Positions 1 through 11,271 of a stretch of 64,000 nt of DNA are shown one piece after another (position 1 is the stretch's first letter; each line of letters starts with the position of its first letter). The notes under the pieces are model-generated. The model made no database searches and was not told where the DNA came from. It saw only the letters and a program-made list of their open reading frames with translations. The position numbers were made by a program, and so were the translations under genes. Origin of the DNA: Dirofilaria immitis (Eukaryota > Nematoda > Chromadorea > Rhabditida > Onchocercidae); NCBI GenBank assembly GCA_024305405.1, contig JAKNDB010000107.1:2604001-2668000 (forward strand), read 5' to 3'.

Positions 1-3000
1 AATCATAATCAAGCATGATTATATCGAAATATCGCTGTGATAATTATGATCGATGATCTCAAGTTTTGATAATTATCTTATCAAAACTTGCTTCGTCAAC
101 AATCGAAATTTATAAATTATATAAAAACATTAAAATTAAATGTTGATAATAAATGAAAGTGTTATTATTTGTGATTTATCTTTCGTGTCAAATAGAATCA
201 CAAGAAATCACTATCAGTATCGTATTTATCTCGGAAATTGAACAAATCTAAATTGAATTTATCAGATTATGAGTATACTATCATGCAAGAAATATTATTA
301 GATAGTCGGAGAAGAGAAAACAGAATAAAAAAGTAAAATTTGAAATTTCCGCAAGTTCGAAAGTATTTCTCCCGATAACCAATTCTCATATCGGATTCTA
401 TTGTTCAGTGAAATAATATCGTTGATGAAAGTGAAGGATGAATGATTATATTTCATTAAAAACCTAATATCCTAATTTTATATAGAATGCAATTATTCCA
501 TAATATTATATGCTCTCTTTAGTTCATATCCTGTTATTTGAGAATGAGAAAATATCATCAAAAACTTTGTCGAAAGATTGTTTATAAAGGAAACTAAAAT
601 TTCGGAAAGAAAAATTTCATTTGATTTTTCCATTAAATTTAGCGATAAGTTCAATTTCCAACTTTTAGTATAAAATTATAAAATTTGTCTTTTGATCTTA
701 AAAATTTATGTGTAGAATTATTAAAGAGAATTGTAAAATGGCATTAGGAAATAATGCAAAATATTCATTTTATCAACCTATCAATTGGCTTACTTTCAGA
801 CTCTATGTGATAAATGAAAATCGAAAAAAAATTGAAATAATATCCGGAAAATATTTGGCTATCAGTATGGAGATAGATATCAGTGATGCTTATCATTGAT
901 AGTTCTGATATTTGGGAAATAAAGAAATGAAAACGAAAAAACAATTTGATAATAATCTTATCATGAGAACAATAAATGTGATATACAATCTTTGATGACA
1001 TTAATTAATTCAAATAAACAAAAAAATAAACAGAAAAGGAAAAAACAAATAAACAGAATGTAAATCAATTTAAAACAAACTTTTGACTTTTAGAAAATTT
1101 GAAATTTTTAAAATTACAAAATTTCCTAATGAAAATTCTAATTAAATAAGGGAAAAAATATTAAAAATTGATTTCAATGAACATAAAATTTTGAAGAAAA
1201 GAAGAAAAAGTTGAAATATATGTTAAAATTTAAATTAATGCGAAAAAAATTTGAAATTAGAAGTAAAATTAAAAAAAAATAAATGTAAACAGAAATTAAA
1301 TATATACATTCATCATTATCATCATTATCAATTGTCATGTATTGGTCGAGAATTGTTATGAATCAATAATAATTAAATTTTCAATTTAGCAAAAATACAT
1401 ATGTTTCTTTCGTTTTCAGAATTCTTGCCTTTATTTAAAGTTTTTGCATTTTAAACGCATATTTTCTACTGATAATATTATCAATACATATTAATATTAT
1501 CAATATATATTAATCATTATATCAATTGAAATTTTTTAAAATCATTTCTTTCTACTATTTATTCAACAAAAACAATTCAAATATTATTCATTCAATAATG
1601 AATTTAAACAAAATATATTAATGAATAATTGCTAAAATAAAAACAAAAAGTGGTACTTATTATTTTAAAATACATAATGATATTAGTTGGATAGAAAAGA
1701 AATTTTAATAAAATTGAGAATAATGTGATCGCGATAATAACAACACTTACCTGTAATTGCATTTATTTGAATTTTTTTCTTTACTAAAAATTAGAAAAGA
1801 AAAAATAAGCAAAACAACGACACGATGCTAACTATTTGAAAATAATGATGGACATTAAGAGTTTTAATCATTTTAATAAAATAATATCGAAACTATCAGT
1901 GATAGTATCATATTGCATGATTTGTGATAATATGAAAACATCAATTGATCTCAAATGAAATATAATAAAAGTATCAAAAAAATATTTTAAACGAATTAAT
2001 TAAAAAATTAGAATTTCTGCTCCTTTAAATCAACCACTACTATTAAATAAAAATTAATAGAAAAATTAAAAATTTTTTAATCGAATATTTCTCTTAAACA
2101 AATGGAAAATTATATATTTTCATACATAAAAAAACAAGGAAAATTTAAATTTAAAATATATTTTAAATTAAAACAATTCAATTTTTATATTTAAAAAATA
2201 TTTTAAATTCTTTGCTATTTGCTTTTATTTTTTTTTTTCAAAAATTTTTGAACTATTTTTTTGCTAAATTTTATGATCTTAAAATGTATTATTTAAAAGT
2301 ATTTTATTATCTTAAATTATAACGAAATTTAGAACTCTATTTTTCAAAGCCAGATATGGACTTTTTAAATTATCTTACAATATCTCTTAAAAAAACGAAT
2401 ATTACAAATGATTATCAGTTTATCATATCAATATTTTTAATACGGTTGATTTGCTGATTAGTTTAATATATGGTTATACCGACCTATTATCGAATTTACG
2501 CATAAAATAATTTTCAATGCCTATAAAATGATCGGATAGATGAAGTATTTTATAAAATGAAAAAAAGTTATTGATAAGAATTAGTTTAAAGGTAAAATTT
2601 TTAGTATTAATTTTAATATTTGAAGAAATTATGAATGAGCTAAAATCATAATTATCATATCAGAATTTCTATCAATTCAAACATTGTTAAAGGATGGATA
2701 AGAAGAAGAGAATACAATGATAGTATTTGAAATTTCATGTGAAATGCATTATAGCGTTAAAGTTGTTTCGATGTTAAAATAAAAATAAAAAAAAAATTAA
2801 TCTCTTTCGTAATGTATGACAAGTTTGTGCTGGTTACGGAAAAATTGCGTAACGACTACATTCTTGATCTTTTTAGGTCAAATAAATCATTTTCTGAATC
2901 AATGTCCTGAATCAAATAATTCCATCATTCATTCTATCAATTGATCTCTTCTTATCCTTCCTTCCGCTCCTTTTTCTATCAAATTTTGATTCTCGAAAAG

Positions 3001-3205
3001 TGATGAAATGAATGAAATAGATATTGAAAATTAAACATATATGAAATGATTTAATGAAATACATATTTTATAATGTATGATCAGTTGATCTTTTCTATTA
3101 CTATTCGTAATCAATTGCTAATCTGTTTATCAATTTTTCAATATAATAATTGATATATTTAGCAATTTAATTCATATTACAATAAAATATCATTAATTAT
3201 CGAAT

Positions 3206-3235
3206 ATGATGTTTATCATATATGATAAACATCAT
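3206..3235. repeat. 30-bp perfect palindrome
   Basis: Positions 3206-3220 are the exact reverse complement of 3221-3235, with no spacer. A 13-base direct repeat (CATTAATTATCGA) flanks it at 3191-3203 and 3233-3245. It can form a cruciform or be a dimeric protein site. No function is shown. Confidence 0.85.
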
Positions 3236-3500
3236 TAATTATCGATTATTGTATATCTGCATAAGAAATCAAAATGATATTTTAAAATGAAATTTATGCA
3301 TATAAATCATTGGATTTTAATTTATGAATAATTTGAATAGGTACGAACAATTTATAAATGAATAATAGATAAGAAAATTAGTTAAGCAATGAGATAAGGA
3401 TAGAAAAAGTTAAAAGAAATAGAAAGTGAAGAGGGCAAATGAATGAGAAGATAAAAGACGAGGAGAAAATTATCATTACATTTAAATATAATTAGCTATT

Positions 3501-3640
3501 CCTGATTAAGCTTTAAACAATTATCAATTTAATGTAAAGCAACTTTAAAACATTATCAACTTTAAACAATTATCAACTTAACAATTATCAATTTAATGTC
3601 CTGATTAAGTTTTTAAACAATTATCAACTTAATGTAAAGC
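3501..3640. repeat. Short direct repeats, about 99 bp apart
   Basis: A roughly 41-bp segment beginning CCTGATTAAG at 3501 recurs at 3600 with a few differences. Both copies run through AAACAATTATCAA and end in TTAATGTAAAGC. Partial copies of the ATTATCAACTT core lie between them. Confidence 0.7.
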
Positions 3641-3668
3641 TGAGAAAGTTATTACTTTCTCAGCTTTA
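3635..3668. repeat. Perfect inverted repeat (15-bp stem, 4-nt loop)
   Basis: Left arm 3635-3649 and right arm 3654-3668 are exact reverse complements around the loop TATT. It follows the direct repeats immediately. No T-run or coding context suggests a terminator, so I list it only as a hairpin-forming sequence. Confidence 0.85.
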
Positions 3669-4094
3669 TATAATTAATCTTTCTTTTGGTTGAACAAGAA
3701 AAGTCTTGAATCGATATTATCGGATAATAACACAGTTATCATGATAATTATTAATACTATTATCATTTCTCGTATCATTACCATGATTTCTGTTATCATC
3801 ATATTCATCGATTTGTGATAAAATTTGCTTGGATGAAATCAGCATGATAGATGACAGATGATATCATAAATCTTTCTAAGAAAATTTGATTGTAAGGAAT
3901 TTTTGGTGAAATTACAAATCGCACAATATACTTAATGGAATCTTTTGTCAATTGTTTACTTAACAAATCTACATATTTATTTTAGAAAATGCATAATTAT
4001 GGAAGAATATGTAAGCTCGAAATAATCAGTTATCTTATCATTTCATTTGTCAAGTTTTTCCTGGTGTGTTACATTGATTGATAGTGAAGGAAAC

Positions 4095-7000
4095 ATGGGC
4101 AATCCATCAGCACAAGAAGATACTTGGGCATTTGGTCCAATCGGATCACCGTTTCCAGATAATCCGGTTCATGCATTAGATCAGCCTAATCAATATGTCG
4201 CATTGTGGTACAAGCATGGAAAACCAATTCATGGCCGAGCATGGAATAACGGAGGTGTTCTAGAATGCTCTTTCCCGTACAAGAAAGCTGAATTAACTGG
4301 TGCAAAAGATTTGGGAGGACAAATTCAAGTTTGTTTTAAAATTGAAATTAACAGATGCATTTCTATGATATGTATGAACATATAAATAATGAATACTGTA
4401 TTGATATAAGATATCGATTTTTTATTTGTTAAATATATACAGTAGGATTACATTAATTTTAAAATTTTTTATAATATATTATTTAATATATTAGTTGAAA
4501 GTAAAATTTGAATTTCTCTCTAAGCTTATTTTCCTTTACTCTTCCAATACAATCAAATAATAACTGCAAAATTTTGTAAATTTTTGAAATTTTTAATTGA
4601 ATTGTTTAAAATGCAACTTATTTATCCGATTGATTTAGATGTATTTTGATTTCAATTATAATGTTAATTTCAATATTATGTTGATATCAATTATTATGTT
4701 GATATCAATTATTATGTTGATATTAATCATTATGTTGATTTCAATCATTATGTTAATATCAATTATAATGTTAATTTCAATATTATGTTGATATCAATTA
4801 TTATGTTGATATCAATTATTATGTTGATATCAATCATTATGTTGATATCAATCATTACGTTGATATTAATCATTATGTTGATATTAATCATTATGTTGAT
4901 TGCAATCATTATGTTGATATCAATTATTATGTTGATATCAATTATTATGTTGATATCAATTATTATGTTGATATTAATCATTATGTTGATTTCAATCATG
5001 ATTGTTTCTAATTATCAAATTTTTAAAAATTCCTTTTTATCTTATTCATTCAAGCAAATAGGTGTAAAATTAACTAAACAGGTATCTCATTTATGCTATT
5101 TTACATCTAACTTAATAAAAAGAATTTCTAATAATCTTTTCAAAGGTTTCCTAAAACTTTAAGCGGCAGGAAATGATATTATTTAATCAAGTAAAAATTC
5201 ATAGCTATAAATGATATGATAAAGTTTAGATCTTGCAATATAAGGGTGATCATAATTCACTTGGTTTTTGGTATGAATGGATTAAGTATAAAGATCGCTT
5301 CGAAAAAACTGAAGATCGACAAAGTTAAAATGTGGCGATTCGTTGCCAATTTTCTGGAAAAATCGTAAAGAAGGTCCACTTATGGGATATTTAGATGCAA
5401 CCGAAATGGTTAGTTAGGTTATCATAAAAGATAGATAAGATAAACAATAGATAAAAGATAGATAAGCAATAGATCAATTTAAATGTTCCTCTTCAAAGTT
5501 CCTCTTAATTTTTCAATAAATTCTATCCTTTTGAAATTTATCAAATAAATAGAAATATTTTTTTTCATTGCTATTATCTATGATAAATGAGAAGTTATCT
5601 AATCTTGCATATTGCATAACAGTATTTTAATTTAGTCGAAATAATTAGCTAACTTTATCACTGATCCATATCAAGATGATATTGAATTAATAATGATAAT
5701 AATAGAAGCAATTGATTGCTTCTATTATCATGTAGTTTAGAATTGTAATTAAAATATTTGAATCTCACATATACCTTAGTAAGTTAAATTTATTAATATT
5801 TACATATGATTATTATTTAATATTTATAAATGAAAAATATTAAAATTATTAGGCATATTTTTCGCATGATGGTAAAGCAGAAGTTTTACAAGGAACAGCA
5901 CTTGATGATATGTATATTATTGTACGTAATACTAAAGGTGGGCCACCTGGTTGTGAATGCAAAAATGCTATGTACCACCACCACCACCACCACCGAAACC
6001 AGTAGAACCACCACCTGGACCACCACCACCACGAATTATGCGTGATGAATGGATGGATTTACGTATGGGTGATCCATGGCCAACTCGTAAATTAGTGCAA
6101 GCACTTGGAAAGCCATTAGATACGATAACAAATGAAGATCCAAATCAATATGTAGCACTATGGTATCAACAAGGTGAACCAATTATGGGTAGAATATGGA
6201 AAGATAAAAATGGAAAAGTATGTTTCTTTTTTTCTCTCTCTTTCCTTCTCTCTCTCTCTTTTCTTATATACATTATAAATAACGTAAAAAAATTTGATAT
6301 AATGAAATATAATTAATATCTTTCAGTAATCAAAAATTACTATATTGAAATTATGCTTATTTTGTAATAGTAATGCATAAAGATAAGATATGATATATAT
6401 CTTATCATGAAAAATTAAAAAAAAAAATAATCAGATAATAAGAGTTGAAGAAATTGGAAATATTTTAATGTTTCGATTGAATATTGTATTAATAACTCAG
6501 ATTGTATATTACATTGCCCTCTTCCCTCTTTATTATCTTTGTATACCTTACAAATCTCTCTTTAAATCTCAAATTTAAATCTGATTGTTTTTCTGCTATT
6601 TTGAAAAGCGTTTAAAAAATTAAGCTCATATCATAGGTTGCGGCAGCATTTGGATGGAATGGACATGAATATCGTGATAAGATTGGTTCGTTGCAAGTTT
6701 TAATCGAACTTGGAGAACATGTACGTGGCTATGATTACTCTTGGCAACCATTCTCGATATGCGGTACATTCGGTGAAAAGGAATGGCTTCCGGTATATGT
6801 CGATTATAAAGGAATCATTTCACCATGCGTCATCACATGGGAAGGAAAACAAATCCTTGGAAAAGTAAAATTTGAATTTTGTCAAATTATTTTTATCGAA
6901 TAATTAATTAGGCATTATAATATTGATTATCAAAAAGATAATGATAAATGTATCAAATTTCGTGCATTCAAATGATCAGAAACAAAACATATCCTGATCG

Positions 7001-7587
7001 GATAATATTTGCAAGGAAGAAAATAAATTCTTAAAAATCTTTATCAAAAATATTTTATTCACAAATAATAAAATGAATAAGATGCTTTCTATAGCAAAAA
7101 AATGTAGGACAATAGAAGGGATGAAAGAGCAAGATATATATAATGATCATTTAAAGCGATTAAATGAATAATAGAAAATTAATCACGCAAATAAATTCAT
7201 AGTACTGGTAATTACTATCGTTTAAATTTAAATTTTATGTCTAATTAATTATTATGATTTAAGCTTTTCATCATCAAGTAATTAATAATTAAATCAATTT
7301 AATTTTATTGACATATTAATATCTCCTTTGAAACGATATTAGAATAATAACTGGCAGACATTACAAATTTATATATCTCAATCTTTATCCATCATTTTGC
7401 AAAATGTAAATATTACTGATAATTTATAAATTAGTTCTTTCAATCCACTCATTAATTACAGGTTGATATTCGTAATGAAAAAGCAAGTGCAGCATTTACG
7501 GGTAAAGAAAATATAATAATTGGACCTAATGTACAACCACAATTGGTGTTATGTCGCAAAGCAAGACCAGGATATAAATTCGAATAA
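4095..7587 (+). CDS. Two-module DM9-like protein
   Basis: Five exons, all in phase 0: 4095-4328, 5245-5408, 5853-6217, 6637-6864, 7462-7587; about 372 residues if two single-base gaps are allowed. Two similar modules are visible. Module 1 carries [17 protein letters not shown] (exon 1) and then the segment ending [12 protein letters not shown] (exon 2). Module 2 carries [17 protein letters not shown] (exon 3) and then exon 4. A proline-rich linker (seven consecutive Pro) with a CxC motif before it joins them in exon 3. The G-x-W/HG-x-x-I pattern resembles DM9/DUF3421 repeats, which are lectin-like in other animals; this is family resemblance only. Exon 2 changes frame near 5321-5330 and exon 3 near 5961-5965, each consistent with one missing base. 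The start is the first in-frame Met of exon 1. An upstream exon, perhaps a signal peptide, may be missing. Confidence 0.65.
4651..4998. repeat. 18-bp tandem repeat in intron 1 of the DM9-like gene
   Basis: About 19 copies of an 18-bp unit of the type ATCAATTATTATGTTGAT. A shortened 17-bp variant (CAATATTATG) and its neighbours recur with a 107-bp spacing (4654 and 4761), so blocks of six units were duplicated together. Because 18 is a multiple of three, repetitive reading frames stay open on both strands. They are not genes. Confidence 0.85.
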
Positions 7588-7845
7588 TTTTAATCCCACT
7601 GAATGAAAAATTAAATAATAATAATGAAATAATAATTTTGGATTATATTATGAATATAAAGTGGATACTTGGAATGCTTGTAATAATATAACAATGGTTC
7701 AGAAGTAATCGCATGAGAGAGGAAAATATTTTTGGAAGTTTGGTGATTTCGTTTGTTACTTTTCAATAGTCATTTTTTTGTTCTGAGTTCTGTTTATATT
7801 ACTTTTCGCTAGACCAGATTCCTGATCTTTTTAGACCTGTTCTCT

Positions 7846-10237
7846 TTAACTGACATCTAATCCAAGCAATCCTCGTCTGGTTACCTTTTTGCCTGTAATT
7901 CGGCAAGCTTTCACCAGAACTTCTCTTAAATTATTACCATTATTTAGAAAATGTATACAGCATGCGATAAAGCAATCCCCAGCCCCAAGTGTATCAATAG
8001 TTGGTCCAGCCTGAACATATGCGTCTACTGATATCAGCTCTCCATTCGCGGTATCACGGGCAGCAGCTCCCTGGAAATAATAAACTAATCAGTTTATCGA
8101 AAATAACAAAGCTGAAGAAATTTTAACATTAACCAACTTAATAATGACACCATTACACAGTATACGATATTCTAAGATGTTAATGATAGCATCATCTGAC
8201 TTAAAAAAAAAAGCTCGTGATACCAATTTTCAAACTATTCGGGCTACTGATAACAGCTGTGTAAAATTCATTTTTTCGTAAATGAAATGAGGAAAAATTT
8301 TTCCAGAAATTGAGACCTGTTCAGCCCACGGGCAGATTACGATTGCATGCGAAGCACCATATTGTTGTTGCATACCAAATACGGCTTCCTCTTTATTTTG
8401 GAAACCTTTTTTCTAAATGCAATATGTTCGAGGATTTTAAGAAAAAATATATTCTTACTAAAAGTTATCTGTTCATTTCATCACTTTTTCCGAATTCATA
8501 CCGCTTCCACAAATATCACTAAATAGTAAGAAGGAAAAAAATAGACTACTACTGATGACTTTCCTAACTCCACCTAAGAGATCATGAGTTTCCCTTTGAA
8601 TTACAGAAAAAGAGTAATATCCGGGTGCCACAGATTTATAGTAATTGATTAAGAAATCATTGTTCAAGCTTCTTTTCAGTCGAATTTAATAATCGTTCTT
8701 TTCCAGATCATTTCTTTTAGTTTTGAGAATGCTTAAGCTAGTAGAAGATGTTTGAATGCTCCATAGATTTACATATTAGATAACATACTTTGCAAAATCT
8801 TTCGACACAAAGACAACATTTACAAGTGGTATAGCATTTTCAAGAGTATCGAAATCTCGAACTTTTTCACATTCTATCGATATTTTTGGTCTTTCATTAT
8901 TTTGTCTCGATAGACGAACGTATTTTATCATCGTGATAAGATTTTCAAAATTTCTTCCTAAAAAGAAAGGAACTATTATAAATTAATAGAAGAAAGCAAT
9001 CCTATGGGAAATATTAATTTGAAAATCAAAAAACTGTGAACCTTCGAAGTGTATCCAAGAAAAAATACTGATATCTGGAAAAGAGAGTTGAAATTCTTCA
9101 CAATTTGGCTCTTGTAACTGCCCTCTACAGTAATATTATAAGAACATATATGCTTTAGATGCCTGAAAGGCAAAAATGTTAGTTCTTAGTTATCAGCAAA
9201 TAATCCTTAATGAAGAAATTAATAAATTTTAAAATCTAAGTTTGATTTCAAGTATATAAATTCGAATCCGAAATTTCGATTTTTTACAGTTTTATTCTTT
9301 TCCTTTTCCTTAATACATTCATGTAATGTACAAATACCTGTAATGCATAATCGTTCTGGAGCCAGTCGTCTCGTTGACAATTACTGTTGATGTCGGCAAT
9401 TCACCACCCGAACGATGAAGACAATGTTCCGATGAAATGCCAACTTTTGTCAATAATCTGAAATCTTTCAAAGAATAATCAAAAATAAGATATTTAAATT
9501 TATTTCTGAAATCCGTAACTTAGCGCTAACAAAACACTTTAAAAATTAATATGCTTACGAAGTAATAACTGTGCAATCGTTTGGAATCGCGGAAAATAAT
9601 ATCGAGTAAGAATTAAGCTGATTCAAAACGATAACATTATTAGTTGCATTACCTCCAACTGTCCAAATCTATAACAATAATAGCGTATATAATTTATTAA
9701 GCTTTCTAAATCCTACAAAAAAACCGATAGAATGCAAATATACGTTTAGATAGCATATTATTAAATAAAAATAACTAACTTCGCTTGGAGGAAAAGGGGA
9801 GCAGAAAGAAAAATGGAAAAATAAATTAATTCTAAATACATTATGTTGATTAAATTTTCTAGTTTGTTAGCTGAATTAGAAAGAGATGGATTACATGACT
9901 TGGAATATGATATTTCATGATTTTAGAAAACTAGAAGTAAGAGGAGAATTCGTAAAATGAACTAAATTCAGAGCAGTATGATTTGCTATGTAATTAAAAA
10001 AAAAAAAAAAACTTGGTTACAACAAAGTTAGACGCAAGCGTCTTATGTTTTCGGTATTTAGAGGCACTGATGTAGTCTACTAAGATCTATTCTGAAGTTC
10101 GGACAAACAAAAAGTAATCTAGCACTTCACATCACCTGTTTCAATATTCGGGAATCACTGTCTTCAACTGGATAACTTCTGACATAATTAATTATATCCA
10201 TACATGATAATCCAACTACAAGGATTCGCTTATCCAT
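7846..10237 (-). CDS. khk: Ketohexokinase (fructokinase, PfkB family)
   Basis: Seven exons on the minus strand in transcript order: 10136-10237, 9559-9668, 9338-9457, 9042-9124, 8785-8957, 8317-8412, 7846-8070. Phases join without any frame break and give 302 residues, close to human KHK (298). The N-terminus ILVVGLSCMDIINYV, the motif GGNATNN (family GGNASNS), the segment WIHFEGRN, VVFVSKDFAKY and the C-terminal PfkB signature DTLGAGDCF, with the catalytic-base Asp, occur in the family order. The enzyme phosphorylates fructose to fructose-1-phosphate with ATP in the cytosol. The donor of the fifth exon is taken as TAT|GTTATC because only that choice keeps phase with GFQNKEEAVFG in the next exon. 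No acceptor-like AG adjoins the start codon, so a short 5' UTR is assumed. Confidence 0.93.
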
Positions 10238-11271
10238 AACCAGATTTTAAAGGGAAAAATTTTGAAACTAAACATGACAAGAACAGCTTACATTTTAACT
10301 ACAAAAATCCAATGTCTTGCAAGCTGATCTTCAGCAAGCTTTCGCAATTTCCTTTCTCTGTATTAGAAATCGGAGTCAAAAATAATTTTGAAATCAAATA
10401 TATTTTGCACAACTTTTCACCAAGTAAAATTTAATCTTATCAAGAACTGATAATTAAGTGAATGCATCCTAACATTTGTTGTTATGTTCAATACAACCAA
10501 AAATGCAAAACTTCATTTCTCATAAAAATCAATGACAAAAAAAACTGAGTAACAAGGCAAAAAGATTGAAAATTTTGAAAAAGGCATCTAAAATCAGCAA
10601 TCCAAACAGTTGTTCGAGATACTTTTTTTTGAATTTTAACATACTTCACTAAATTATTTTCTATTCTGAAAGGTTGATCATGCAAACATTGAATACAGTA
10701 TAACATGAAAAATAAGTAAGGAATGAAGTATAAAGAATAAATTTGGTGGAAAAATCGAGGAATAACTTATGTTAAGCAATTGAACAAACTAAGAAAGGAA
10801 AAGCCTTCATGTTTTTATTACTCCTCATAAACTCAGATTTTAATGATAAAGTAATTATATGTTTGTCTCCGTTTTTACCAAAAGACAAGAATGTTCAGAA
10901 ATATTTAAAGATAAAGGACTTTATCTTTTTTATCCTTATTTTTCAAAACTGGCATTCAAAAAGATCCACATAAAGGACGTCAAATTTTCTCGCACTCATC
11001 TGATCGATAATTCGTCTGATAATTTCGTTACTTTCTTTTTCAAATCACCTTTAATACAAATATATTTAATCAAAGACTTTCGAACAATAAGCTTAAAATT
11101 AAGTATTGATTTTATAATCCGTATAATTAAACTTTTCAAGTATCTTTATTAACTAGAGAACACAGTACTATGGATTATGAAGTAGAATCTTGTAATTAAA
11201 GTATTGTTCTATATAAAACCATAGTCAAGTCCGATATAAAAATCAAAGATTCATGCGGAAAAATGGAAATA
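10238..11271. other. Gap between Nup62 and ketohexokinase
   Basis: About 1 kb between two genes on the same strand. It must hold the 3' end of the nucleoporin transcript and the promoter or 5' end of khk. A 97-codon frame at 10859-11152 on the plus strand has no recognisable features and is probably chance. The spacing is longer than a typical nematode operon gap, so I do not call an operon. Confidence 0.5.

Larger units (their letters stand above)
1..4094. other. AT-rich intergenic DNA, no gene recognised
   Basis: About 4 kb with no open frame that looks like protein. It is dense in TTATCA/TGATAA (GATA-type) words and A/T runs and holds the palindromes and short direct repeats listed separately. 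Small frames near 708-1001 overlap on opposite strands and have no family features. An upstream non-coding exon or signal-peptide exon of the gene at 4095 could lie in the last few hundred bases, but I could not identify one. Confidence 0.6.

Noticed and set aside
4763..5162. Ile/Asn/Met-rich frames on both strands
   Set aside because: Products of the 18-bp tandem repeat inside an intron.
5245..6217. DM9-like exons considered a pseudogene because of frame breaks
   Set aside because: All phases close once two homopolymer bases are allowed, and six more such deficits occur in other genes, so error is the simpler explanation.
10859..11152. 97-codon plus-strand frame between Nup62 and khk
   Set aside because: Composition typical of AT-rich chance frames, no domain, no splice context.
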